Notes under the pieces: generated by a model
What the model saw: only the letters and a program-made list of their open reading frames with translations
What the model was told of the DNA's origin: nothing
The model's database searches: none
Program-made: the position numbers and the translations under genes
Part shown: piece after piece, positions 43,173 to 52,184 of the stretch
Layout: every line of letters starts with the position of its first letter
Position numbering within the stretch: position 1 is the stretch's first letter
Source: Shimia sagamensis
GTDB lineage: Bacteria > Pseudomonadota > Alphaproteobacteria > Rhodobacterales > Rhodobacteraceae
Length of the DNA stretch: 64,000 bases
Reading direction: 5' to 3'
Assembly (NCBI RefSeq): GCF_900182745.1
Contig: NZ_FXTY01000006.1
Location: 1 to 64,000, forward strand

Positions 43173-43957
43173 TGTGTTTCCTCCAACACAACAAACCCAC
43201 GATTGGCAAAGGCCTCCCTCGCTGCATCGCTTTCCATGTAGGTCATAAATTCAAGCACTTCCGGCCGATCTTGCCCAGTGACAACAGCGGTAGGATAGAC
43301 AATCTTACTGTGCAAATCCGCCGTAAACCGAGCGGCGATCCGCACACGATCATCCACCTCTGCATCCGTGGCATACACAATCCCCGCGGCCACTTCTCCC
43401 AGCGCCACCAGCGCCAGCGCCGCACGCACATTATCTGTTTCGACCACATTGGGTCGAATGCCCTCCCAAAGCCCGAGGGATTGCAGGGCTTCTCTGCCGT
43501 AAATGCCTGCGGGCACCGCCTCAACCAGAGCCATCGCAACCTTGCCAGATTTTAATATTTCCGACAAATCTGCGACAACGCCTTCCTTCGAACTGGCCGC
43601 TATACTCACAGGAACCACAAGCGCCAACTCATTGCCAAATCTGGTGTTTATATTTTCCTTGGCCAGAAGACCTTTATTGTTCAGGTACGTCATCCACTTG
43701 ACATTTGCCAACATTACCACATCTGCAGGCGCGCCATACGCAACCTGCCGCGCCAAGGTGGAAGATCCGGCAAACGAGGCGGTGATCTTATGTCCACTTT
43801 TCTCTTCAAACCTGGAAATTACGTCTGAAACCGCTTCCTGTAGGCTGGCGGCGGCAAAAATGCTGATCTGCTCAGCCCGAACAGACGACACAGCTACACC
43901 GAAGATGCCGGTCGCCAGAAGAAGCACAGAGAAGTAAGACCGCAGCATGGAACCCAT
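43169..43957 (-). CDS. modA: Molybdate ABC importer, binding protein
   Basis: This 262-aa periplasmic protein has a signal peptide and the ModA blocks IFAAASLQEAVSDVI, ITASFAGSSTLARQVAYGAPADV and AEVAAGIVYATDA-like GEVAAGIVYATDAEV. It captures molybdate or tungstate. No ModE site was recognised in the 200-bp upstream spacer (43958-44158), which also separates it from the polysaccharide locus. Confidence 0.95.
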   Translation of the reverse strand: MGSMLRSYFSVLLLATGIFGVAVSSVRAEQISIFAAASLQEAVSDVISRFEEKSGHKITASFAGSSTLARQVAYGAPADVVMLANVKWMTYLNNKGLLAKENINTRFGNELALVVPVSIAASSKEGVVADLSEILKSGKVAMALVEAVPAGIYGREALQSLGLWEGIRPNVVETDNVRAALALVALGEVAAGIVYATDAEVDDRVRIAARFTADLHSKIVYPTAVVTGQDRPEVLEFMTYMESDAAREAFANRGFVVLEETQ

Positions 43958-44158
43958 TGTGTCCAGACAAGTTTTGTTGCCTGCATAGGCCTAGCCAATG
44001 TAGGCCAACCTACGCAAGGACTTTGCGCCCCTTCCCGGACATTCAGGATGGGCCGTCTGAGTGGCAAACCCATGGTCGTCCGCCCCTCCGAAGCCAAAAC
44101 ACATGTCAAACGCGACCGCCAAAGCTCTCGACCTTTACCGCACAAAAAAACGGAGAGC

Positions 44159-45757
44159 TTAGGGCTGAAGCACATGTCCCGCCCCTGTGCGCGACAACAA
44201 AGCTGGCAGCGCCGCGGACACAAAATACCGCGACAACAGTTGATACTCTTCCACTGATGCCTGCCCCGGCAATGCCACACCTTGGTGCTCAACCGTGCCT
44301 GCGGCGGCCATCTCGGTCTCCAACTCAGCCAAAATTTGATCCACCATCGCGTTTTCATACAAGACATTTGACGGCGTTGCGGCAATTTCTGTCAGGGTGC
44401 TCAGCCCTGGAATGGCGCTGGCTTGAGAGGGTATGATCCTATTGTCTGGAACCGCCTGTAAAATTGCGCGCGCTGTCTGTGCATCAAATCCCAGGTGCTG
44501 AACCAAATAGGCCATACGGGCGCTGCTCTGACCCTGAACTGGCGGAGAAGAATCTGTCCTCTCGGTATCCCGCCCCAGATTGCCCAAAGGCACCGGTTGG
44601 GTCGAATTGCTTAGTGAGGCATACGAACCTGTTGCATTGGGCTGGAACTGAGACACCTGCGCCTGCAGCCGCTCCATCGCCTCAAACAGCTTTTTTACCT
44701 CAGCCTGCGATGGTTGCCCAATAGGTTCAGCATCCTGCTGTGAAAACAGCGCCGAGGGTCTGGCCCGCATTGCATCCGCATCTTGTGCCTCAACAAACAG
44801 GTCTTTCAACGTGGCCAGTTCTCGTCGCAAGGTTTCAGCATCCAGCACGTCTGGTGCGCCCGCACTATACGGTGACAGCACCGGCTGGATCGTCACTGGC
44901 TGCACTTGCACGGGCGGAATTGTGTTGCTTTGCACCATTGTGGTCTGCGGCACTTGCGCAGAGTACGTGAGAGGAGCAGCGGAGGTGGCCGGCGCAATCC
45001 CAGTTGCCATTGGAGTTCCATACCCTGGCGCCACCACTTGTGGCTGTGGCATTGGAGAATTCCACGCCGCCGGCTGCGTCATACCCCCTGCGCTCTCTGC
45101 GTTTGGCACAGGCCACCCTCTTGGCAACACGGCGTAATCCTGGCGCGCAGCAATCCAACGCAGATAGGCTGTGACCGCCGAAAAGCCTTTGAGCGACACC
45201 CGCCCAACTTCGGTGGACCCCCGCCGGGTGCTCAGCTCCCCACCCGCGCCCAAAAGCAATTCAAGTTGCACATCCAATGGCTGCAAGATGCGCTCAGGCA
45301 CCTGTATCTCCGAGACGCCCTCAGACACAAAAAACATGTCGCCAGCCAATGCGTGTTCCAGCCGCATCTGCAGCTGCCCCCGCTCAGTCAGAAACACCTC
45401 AAGCCCGTCTTTACGCGCCGCGCAAGCATAGGTACGCGGCCGACAGATCACCTCAAACACGTCGACATCCAACCGCGGCGTAGGGGCAAACCGCGCATAC
45501 CCATCTGGATCAAACCGGAAATAGACCCCTTGCACCAGCCCTTCTTGAAAGCTGGGCCAGCCAAACGCCCCTCGCAACGCCTGTCGTGCCTCCCGTGCGC
45601 CAATGGCAAAGGGAATGGCCGTATCCAGGATGGCATTTTCCGAAGCAAACGCCTCGGCGCTCCGATCTTGGCCTCGCGCTGGTTGCACCGCCACAAAGGA
45701 CGCGGCGCCGATCGAAACGGCCAAAGAGAAAAATAGTGCCTGCATGGTATGTCGCAT
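44159..45757 (-). CDS. Exported protein of unknown function in the polysaccharide locus
   Basis: The 532-aa protein has a signal peptide (QALFFSLAVSIGAASFVAV). The N-terminal half (about 30-230) is globular and contains two Cys (EVICRPRTYACAA). A Q/T/P-rich linker of about 80 residues follows (TMVQSNTIPPVQVQPVTIQP). Then comes a helical region with two coiled-coil-like stretches and an NRIIPSQASAIPGL segment. I recognise no family. Its start overlaps the stop of the DUF3131 gene by one base, so the two are coupled and probably work together in the periplasm. Confidence 0.7.
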   Translation of the reverse strand: MRHTMQALFFSLAVSIGAASFVAVQPARGQDRSAEAFASENAILDTAIPFAIGAREARQALRGAFGWPSFQEGLVQGVYFRFDPDGYARFAPTPRLDVDVFEVICRPRTYACAARKDGLEVFLTERGQLQMRLEHALAGDMFFVSEGVSEIQVPERILQPLDVQLELLLGAGGELSTRRGSTEVGRVSLKGFSAVTAYLRWIAARQDYAVLPRGWPVPNAESAGGMTQPAAWNSPMPQPQVVAPGYGTPMATGIAPATSAAPLTYSAQVPQTTMVQSNTIPPVQVQPVTIQPVLSPYSAGAPDVLDAETLRRELATLKDLFVEAQDADAMRARPSALFSQQDAEPIGQPSQAEVKKLFEAMERLQAQVSQFQPNATGSYASLSNSTQPVPLGNLGRDTERTDSSPPVQGQSSARMAYLVQHLGFDAQTARAILQAVPDNRIIPSQASAIPGLSTLTEIAATPSNVLYENAMVDQILAELETEMAAAGTVEHQGVALPGQASVEEYQLLSRYFVSAALPALLSRTGAGHVLQP

Positions 45758-47445
45758 TAGAAATCAGCCTTCTCTTGTACTGAATGACGCAAAGCCGGCA
45801 GCCAGTCGTCTTTCTGGGGGGGGTCCGGGTAATGGCGCAACAATCGTATGTCTTGATCGCGGAACGCGGTGTACCAGACCTCTGTGTCGCCCGTGTAAGG
45901 CGTCAGAATTGTGCCCTGCACCTTGTGCAGCAAGGCGGTGAGAATGATGCCATTATTGTTGGCTGTGAAAATGCCGACCCGTCCCTGCCCGCGCTCGTAA
46001 AGCCCTTCATACATGCCGTTTTCCGGATCGTAGAGCTCGATCATCGCCTCATAGAGCACGTCCGTGTACTCGGTCTCCCACAAGGCCCAGAGGCCCAGCG
46101 CCGCCTTGGCCGCCACTGCGGAATGATCCGGGACGTAGTCGCCGCGCGGCGTCACGGTGTTCCACGGGTAGCCGTCCGAAAAGATTGTATCGTAAGTGAA
46201 ATACGGTGGCCCTTTGACATTGTGTTCTGAGCGCGCAGTCATAAACCCGGTCTGACGCCAACGGTTTTCCTGCACCTGATAAATCCGATCGGCAAACTCG
46301 GCGCGCCACCCGTCGGTATGCACCCACTCAGGACTGCTGTCGTCATGTGGGAGATCAAAACCCAGCTCCAACCCGTCTTGCAGGTAACTCTCTGTCACCA
46401 CATAATTTTGAGAGTGGAAAATTCGAGGGTCGCGGCCATCATACGGCACCTGAATGCCAAAAATGGACGCTGTCAAAAACGGCTCTGCACGATGGGCCAA
46501 TCGCGGCCGAAACCCCCAGAGGGCAAAACCCTTGGCCGCATACTCTTCATACCCCAGCCGCCCTTCCTGGGCATAGACCGTTTCATCCGTTTCCTTGTCG
46601 ACATAGGCGCCAAACATCAGCCCCTCATCGTCAATCACATTGCGAAAATCCCACTTCAAAAGCACCGAATCGATGGTGTTGGCCAAATAGGGGTAGCGAT
46701 TTTTGTAGATCCGCATCCACACAAGAAAGCGCCCGATATCCAGTGCGGAAAATCCAATTTCACCCGGTTTATTGGTATAATCCACCTTTGCGCCGGTTTT
46801 GGTGTGATACACTTTGTTGGGCAGCTCTTTGCGAAATAAATCCAAGCCTTTGATGGTCGTCAACAACTGCGTGATGCGGCGATCAAATTCTGGCTTTTCA
46901 ATAAGGCAAAGCTCATAAGCGCTAACCAGACCTGCCATATAAGATGCAGTGTCCCACAGTGTGGTGGACGGGTAATTCCCCACCGAATTGGCCAATCCGG
47001 TGGACTCCTGCGTGAACTGTTCGAAGTAGTGCCATGCAACCTGAGCTGCCCGCATATCACGTTCATTTAGGAACCCGCGACGGCTGCGGTATTTTCGCAC
47101 ATAAGCGTTGTGCTTGTCATAGCCATGCGGGGCATTTTCCCCTCGGCTTTGTTGATCAAAGTAATCCGCAGGCATGTCGCACATGCGTGGCGGTTTTTCA
47201 CGGCGGCGCTGCTCAACGGCCATACTACTGGTAACGCTGGGCAAATTGCCTCTCATAAGGGCGGGAATTTCATCCAATGCGCCCCCAGCTATGATCGGAA
47301 TGACCTCGTCTTCCTGGGCTAGAAACACGCGGCGCGCAGAGACGCCAACTGCGTAACTCGCTCCGGTGATACACACCACCACAAGGCAAAACATCAAGAC
47401 ACCCACGATCGGGGCTCGCTTGCTGGAACCAACAGCACTCTTCAT
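45757..47445 (-). CDS. DUF3131 protein 1, membrane-anchored periplasmic
   Basis: The 562-aa protein has one N-terminal membrane segment (IVGVLMFCLVVVCITGASYA) and a large DUF3131-type domain with YPSTTLWDTASYMAGLVSAYEL, PNKVYHTKTG, IGFSALDIGRFLVWMRI and YAAKGFALWGF. Such domains are helical, toroid-like and thought to act on glycans. ATG 47445 follows GGAG. It is paralogous to the protein at 50862. A role in polysaccharide processing is inferred from the locus. Confidence 0.8.
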   Translation of the reverse strand: MKSAVGSSKRAPIVGVLMFCLVVVCITGASYAVGVSARRVFLAQEDEVIPIIAGGALDEIPALMRGNLPSVTSSMAVEQRRREKPPRMCDMPADYFDQQSRGENAPHGYDKHNAYVRKYRSRRGFLNERDMRAAQVAWHYFEQFTQESTGLANSVGNYPSTTLWDTASYMAGLVSAYELCLIEKPEFDRRITQLLTTIKGLDLFRKELPNKVYHTKTGAKVDYTNKPGEIGFSALDIGRFLVWMRIYKNRYPYLANTIDSVLLKWDFRNVIDDEGLMFGAYVDKETDETVYAQEGRLGYEEYAAKGFALWGFRPRLAHRAEPFLTASIFGIQVPYDGRDPRIFHSQNYVVTESYLQDGLELGFDLPHDDSSPEWVHTDGWRAEFADRIYQVQENRWRQTGFMTARSEHNVKGPPYFTYDTIFSDGYPWNTVTPRGDYVPDHSAVAAKAALGLWALWETEYTDVLYEAMIELYDPENGMYEGLYERGQGRVGIFTANNNGIILTALLHKVQGTILTPYTGDTEVWYTAFRDQDIRLLRHYPDPPQKDDWLPALRHSVQEKADF

Positions 47446-47628
47446 AAAACACACTCCAAACGGAATACATCTATAAAACCCCAAAATGGTTAAGAATTGG
47501 CAACTTCAATATTTGATCGCCAAATTACCGGTAATGGACAAAATAAGAACAAAAAATTACACGCAAACGCCTTCTTAACCTCATCCCGATATTCTTTCCA
47601 TGTTCTTTGAGTAACCGGGTGTTGTTTT

Positions 47629-49602
47629 ATGTCTCATGATCGCGCGCTGCCTGACCTATCTCTGGATGTCATTGGCACAATTTCAAATGAGCCAAGTGCA
47701 TTTCGGGATCGCACGGTGCCCATGTGGACACACGGGGTGTCGTTTCTCTTTTCGTTTGGAGGCGGCATATGCCTACTCGCGGTCGCTATTTTTGTCGTGT
47801 TTTTTTACGAACTTGTGGCACAAGAGGGACAACGCATTCTTGCGGTATTGCTCGCCTTTGGAGCCGTGGTGCCAATCCTGGGCATTTTGATTTTTGATGT
47901 TGGACACGCCCGAGCACTTTCCGGCTACCGCCACATCCGAAAGCGCAATGCCGTAACCGGCCAGGCTCTTGTTGCGGTGCTCGCAGGAGGGGTGTTTGGC
48001 TTTCTGCACCCGCTGATGGCGGCGCCTTTTGTTGTTGGCGGCGTGTTGAGCTGGCTCCTTTGCGGCATGGCCGCGCGATGGACCCGCCGCGAACCCATGT
48101 GGGAGTTCTTGCCGCAAGAAGCCACCAGCTTCCTGTCCGGACGGGATCAAAGGGCCATCGATTTGGCCAACGCCGCCCGCGGGGACAGCGCGTTACTGGA
48201 AGGGCTGCAGAAAGTGCTGAGCCTTGGCGCACTTATCGCAGGTTTTGCTGTGGCCAGTTGGCTCAGCGCAACTGAGGTTATCAACATCGCAGCCATCGCC
48301 ACCAGTGCTTTGGTGACCTATTGGTCTGTGGACGCGTTTTTTGCCTATTTTCGCCAACGCTCCGTTGCCGATCCCGAACGCCTTGGCCGCGCCGATGAGG
48401 TGGTGCTTTTACCGCCCCCGTATTCGGCGGATCCGGAGGGCGACAACACTTCCCTTGTTGTGCACCATTTAACTGTGCGCCCGGCAAGCGGAGCGGCCCT
48501 GTTGTCCGATGTGTCCTTTCGCGTCGAGCCTGGCGAAGTGATTGGCCTGTCTGGCGACAGCTTCTCCGGCAAGTCTCTCTTAATGCAAGCCCTGCACGCA
48601 CCACATGACCTCACCGGGTTACAGATTGAAGGTCATGTCGCCCTGCAAGGCGCCTCTCTTTGGAGCCGCAATGGTGAGGACCGCCCGATCCAAAGTGTAT
48701 TGGTGCCCCCCGAAACCTTGTCCGTGCCGGGCGGTGGCGCGGCGAACCTGTCCTGTTTTTGCGGAGATGCGCAATTGGATCGCGCCCGCAAGGCCCTGCA
48801 ATCTTTGGTCTTTACCGCGGACACCGTGTCTCGAATTCTCAACGCATCAGACGTACGCCACCTCTCCCGCACAGAGCAAAAGGCCTTGTCTCTGGCGCGC
48901 GCATTGGCGCTGCGCCCTGGGCTATTTTTGATTGACCGACCCGAAGATGGCGCCAGTGAAAGCCTGCTCGCAGCCCTTGGTGACCGTTTGCGTTCTGAGG
49001 CCCGACTGGGCCATACCACATTGCTCGCCACCGAAAACCGCCAGCTCCTGGAACGCTGCGACCGCTTGTTAATGATGCAAAACGGACGCGTGATCGAATT
49101 TGCTTCAACGGCGGAAATCCGGGCGCGGTTGTCTTCCGGTTGGAGCCGTTTTGTCACCACCCGTGAGCTGGACAATGAAGAGGCGTTGGATGCCTGGCTT
49201 TGCAGCCAATTCCGCCGCGACGGGGATGAAGGGAACCGCCGTGCGGTCTGTATGGTGGCCAATGAAATGCTGGCCGTGGCCTGCCAGGCACCAAGCGACA
49301 GCAGTAACAGCTCGGATAACGTCTCTTTTGAATTCAAACATTTTGTTGGGCAGTGCCAATTGCGCATGATTGACCCGCGCTTGGCTCTCTCTTCAGGCGC
49401 CATGCAAAAAGCTCGGGTCGCCGCAGACACCTCTGTCGAAGGTGAGCGCTTGTCCCCACTTGCCAAAATTATGCGCGACAGCCTGGAAGTGGAAACCGGT
49501 GGCGAAGACGGAGAAGGTTATCTTCAGGTCACAATGAAAACCTATGATCCTCGGCTGCAGGAAAACCGCAAAGGGCATGCCGATGCACCGTCCCAAACTT
49601 GA
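47629..49602 (+). CDS. Degenerate ABC exporter-like protein
   Basis: This 657-aa protein has roughly six membrane segments in residues 36-240 and an ABC domain at about 275-500. Walker A is intact (GDSFSGKS, 309-316). The signature is LSRTEQK (412-418) rather than LSGGQ. Walker B is LFLIDRPED, with Arg437 where the catalytic Glu belongs, and the switch His is replaced in ATENRQ (467-472). A 150-residue C-terminal extension follows. Nucleotide may bind, but efficient hydrolysis looks unlikely. It resembles type I secretion (PrtD/LapB-like) exporters and overlaps an HlyD-like gene. It may be a regulatory or scaffold component of glycan export. Confidence 0.75.
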   Translation: MSHDRALPDLSLDVIGTISNEPSAFRDRTVPMWTHGVSFLFSFGGGICLLAVAIFVVFFYELVAQEGQRILAVLLAFGAVVPILGILIFDVGHARALSGYRHIRKRNAVTGQALVAVLAGGVFGFLHPLMAAPFVVGGVLSWLLCGMAARWTRREPMWEFLPQEATSFLSGRDQRAIDLANAARGDSALLEGLQKVLSLGALIAGFAVASWLSATEVINIAAIATSALVTYWSVDAFFAYFRQRSVADPERLGRADEVVLLPPPYSADPEGDNTSLVVHHLTVRPASGAALLSDVSFRVEPGEVIGLSGDSFSGKSLLMQALHAPHDLTGLQIEGHVALQGASLWSRNGEDRPIQSVLVPPETLSVPGGGAANLSCFCGDAQLDRARKALQSLVFTADTVSRILNASDVRHLSRTEQKALSLARALALRPGLFLIDRPEDGASESLLAALGDRLRSEARLGHTTLLATENRQLLERCDRLLMMQNGRVIEFASTAEIRARLSSGWSRFVTTRELDNEEALDAWLCSQFRRDGDEGNRRAVCMVANEMLAVACQAPSDSSNSSDNVSFEFKHFVGQCQLRMIDPRLALSSGAMQKARVAADTSVEGERLSPLAKIMRDSLEVETGGEDGEGYLQVTMKTYDPRLQENRKGHADAPSQT

Positions 49603-50755
49603 TCTTCACCCACCGCGCAGCCTCAACCCCTTGCAATGGATGTGGGTATTATGGGCGCTCTTGGCGACAAGCCTGCTGGTGATCAGCGCTTGGGCCTTTG
49701 CCACCCGTTTTTCGGTACAGCCCGCGCGCAGTGTGCGCGGCTCCTTTGAAAGCCAAACGCCCTTCGTCGACGTGGTTTTGCCAGCTGATGTCACATTAAG
49801 CGAGCTGCTAATTATCAATGGTGATCCAGTGGTTGTTGGGCAAAAGCTCGCGAGACTTGATCAAGTTGCGCTCCATGAATTGCTCGACAGGCTGCGCCAG
49901 GATCTCGCGGAAAATGCAGCAGCAAGCACGTGCTGGCGGGATCCTTCTCTCCCTCCGACAAGTTCCGGAGAAACGCTCTCGACGTCTTTGCAATCCTGTT
50001 ACAACGCCAAAAGACGCCAGCAATTGGCGCGGGAGCAGCTGATGCACCGCCGCCATAGCCTTCAACGCGAAACCGCGCTTGCCGTGCGCGAGCTGGTCTT
50101 GCGCGCAAAAAACACGCCGCCAGCCGAGCAAAAAATCCTGATGCTGCGTGCCGCGTTGGAGCGGGAAACCCTCAATAGTGTGGTACGTGATGTGGAGTTT
50201 GAATTGGCAGACCTAATTCAATCTCAAGACGCCAGCCGCCTTCATGAGCTGACGGCGCTGGAAGCAGATTCGGCTGCCCTACACACGCGCTTGCTAACCC
50301 TGGAAGAAATCGCCGCTGATCCATGGCTCTACGCCCCACAGGACGGGCGTATCGAGCGCCTCCGCCGGCTGCCGGAAACCGCCGCGCGGGCGTGGGATGT
50401 CACTTTGGCGCAAATTCAAACGGACGCTCCCAACACGTATCAAGCCCGGTTTGTAATCCCGGTATCAGAAGCGGACACCCTACATGTTGGCGATCCGTTG
50501 TTTGTCACTCTGGCAGGTATACCGGTGCCGCAAAACCGGTTTCCGGCCCGCGTGCAAACCATCAAAAGCATGGACACCAGCGCTAGCAACGCCAGCGAAG
50601 TGCTTGTGCGCCTGTCCACGCCGGACCAACAAACACTAGGCATTTTGCGCACTTTGCCAGCAGGCACACGCTCATCCATGCAAGTTGACCTCCCGGTGCA
50701 AAAGCTCAGTAGCATGTTAAGCGCTGCCACAGACCGCATGAAACGCTCTTTCTAG
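49577..50755 (+). CDS. HlyD-like membrane fusion/periplasmic adaptor protein
   Basis: The 392-aa protein has a membrane anchor near the N-terminus (WVLWALLATSLLVISAWAFA) and a first lipoyl-like half (SFESQTPFVDVVLPADVTL). A long charged helical hairpin (about 90-240) follows, then a second beta domain (YAPQDGRIERLRRLPETAAR, FVIPVSEADTLHVGDPLFV). This is the adaptor layout used with ABC exporters. It overlaps the degenerate ABC gene by 26 bp. ATG 49577 or 49583 are both possible starts. Confidence 0.78.
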   Translation: MPMHRPKLDLHPPRSLNPLQWMWVLWALLATSLLVISAWAFATRFSVQPARSVRGSFESQTPFVDVVLPADVTLSELLIINGDPVVVGQKLARLDQVALHELLDRLRQDLAENAAASTCWRDPSLPPTSSGETLSTSLQSCYNAKRRQQLAREQLMHRRHSLQRETALAVRELVLRAKNTPPAEQKILMLRAALERETLNSVVRDVEFELADLIQSQDASRLHELTALEADSAALHTRLLTLEEIAADPWLYAPQDGRIERLRRLPETAARAWDVTLAQIQTDAPNTYQARFVIPVSEADTLHVGDPLFVTLAGIPVPQNRFPARVQTIKSMDTSASNASEVLVRLSTPDQQTLGILRTLPAGTRSSMQVDLPVQKLSSMLSAATDRMKRSF

Positions 50756-50790
50756 CTCGCCAGCCACCCCATCCGTGATTTATCCATAGA

Positions 50791-50817
50791 AAAGCTCCGA
50801 AACCACTCCGGAGCTTT
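50791..50817. terminator. Bidirectional hairpin between convergent genes
   Basis: AAAGCTCCG and CGGAGCTTT form a 9-bp stem with T or A runs at the edges. It sits between the adaptor gene and the DUF3131 protein 2 gene. Confidence 0.75.
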
Positions 50818-50861
50818 ATCTATTGCAGCACATTTCTTGTCCCAATATTTTGAGACCGCCG

Positions 50862-52184
50862 TCACTCAACCAGCAGCAATGGCCCTTTGTGTTTATAGTG
50901 CAAGGCTTCCAAAACAACCGCATTGGTGTTCAAGGTCAGCGCCATGTTGACACGGCCATCAGCCTCATATTGCCCCGCATACCAGCCGTGTTCACCAGCC
51001 AGGTGATCCAGACCGACAACCACTTCCTCTGTGTACGGGGTGCCATACAGTGCCTGCCAGGCAAACGCAGCTTTCAAACTGACTGTTCTGAGCGCATCAT
51101 GAGCGCTGCCGTCTTCGGCCAACACCGCCCAATCTGCCCCGTTGCCAAAAACCGCCCCATACAGAAAATGCGGCGCTTGATCGATGTGATCTTCGCTCAC
51201 CATAGTGGCCTGGCCTGTCTGCCGTGCCCGCGCTTCTTGCGCCTGATACAGCCGACTGGCCAAAAGCCGTCCTTCTGCATTCAAACCTGTTTCGAAAGCT
51301 TGCAAAACATAAGGTTCACTGACCACTGGTGTGATCGCCCCAAAATCTTTTGCCCGCCGTCGATCGATGCCGATGTTTATACCTGACACCTCTTCCCACG
51401 CCATGATAGGGCGCGCAGTGCTGGCACCCAACACATCCAATCCCCAAAGCGCGGCCGCCCGTGCGCCATACTGCTCATAGCCAATGCGCCCTTCCTGATG
51501 ATACCGTGTCTGGCCGTCCTGCCGGCTACTGCCCCACAGCCGCCCCTCCGCGGTCATCGCTGCCAAATCCCAGGTCGCAAGCAAGGCCCGTATGCGCGGG
51601 CCATATTCTGGCGTTTGGATCTCCAGAATACGCAACGCCATGAGCAGTCGAGACACATCCAGCGCAGACCAGCCGATGCCCTCCGGCACGGGCGTGTTGG
51701 CATAATCCACCATGGCAAGACTGCGGGTATCATACGCTTTATTTGGCAGCCGTCCTTCAAACAACGGCAGGCGCTCCAATCCGCTCAAAAACGCATCGCT
51801 GCGGCTCAAAAACGTACCGTCATCCACTATCCCCAAGCCTTTTGCAGCCAGAAGCGCCATGAGATAACTGCCTTGATCCCACAGGGTTGCGCTGGGGTGG
51901 TCATGGATGGCATCCACAAGCCCGGTTTCGGCCCGATAATGGCTTTCGAAATACCGCCAAGCCGTCGCAGCCGAGCGCCAGTCCTGTGTCGTCATTCCCT
52001 GTCCAGGTTTGGGCTGAAGCCCCTCGGTTTGTGGCAGTTGCGCCAAGCCGGTGTCACGCATAACGCGGCCCCAACCGTCCTGCTGCACGGCGATCCCCGC
52101 CGTCAGCAAAAGCCCGGTGAGGAACGCAAAACTTGACCGATTGGCCCGGACAGGGGCGTCAGTTTGAATAGGAGTGGGCGACAT
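50862..52184 (-). CDS. DUF3131 protein 2
   Basis: The 440-aa protein has a signal or anchor segment (FAFLTGLLLTAGIAV) and the same domain blocks as the protein at 45757: HPSATLWDQGSYLMALLAAK, PNKAYDTRS, IGWSALDVSRLLMALRI and IGYEQYGARAAALWGL. It lacks the first protein's longer N- and C-terminal parts. ATG 52184 follows GGAGG and overlaps the synthase stop by 26 bp, so it is coupled to the GT2 gene. It probably processes or guides the polymer. Confidence 0.8.
   Translation of the reverse strand: MSPTPIQTDAPVRANRSSFAFLTGLLLTAGIAVQQDGWGRVMRDTGLAQLPQTEGLQPKPGQGMTTQDWRSAATAWRYFESHYRAETGLVDAIHDHPSATLWDQGSYLMALLAAKGLGIVDDGTFLSRSDAFLSGLERLPLFEGRLPNKAYDTRSLAMVDYANTPVPEGIGWSALDVSRLLMALRILEIQTPEYGPRIRALLATWDLAAMTAEGRLWGSSRQDGQTRYHQEGRIGYEQYGARAAALWGLDVLGASTARPIMAWEEVSGINIGIDRRRAKDFGAITPVVSEPYVLQAFETGLNAEGRLLASRLYQAQEARARQTGQATMVSEDHIDQAPHFLYGAVFGNGADWAVLAEDGSAHDALRTVSLKAAFAWQALYGTPYTEEVVVGLDHLAGEHGWYAGQYEADGRVNMALTLNTNAVVLEALHYKHKGPLLLVE

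Noticed and set aside
43958-44010. ModE operator before modA
   Set aside because: No inverted TATA-rich ModE-like palindrome could be recognised.
44133-44165. Inverted repeat AAGCTCTC/GAGAGCTT after the 532-aa gene
   Set aside because: The loop is long and no T-run follows on the relevant strand, so a terminator is not supported.
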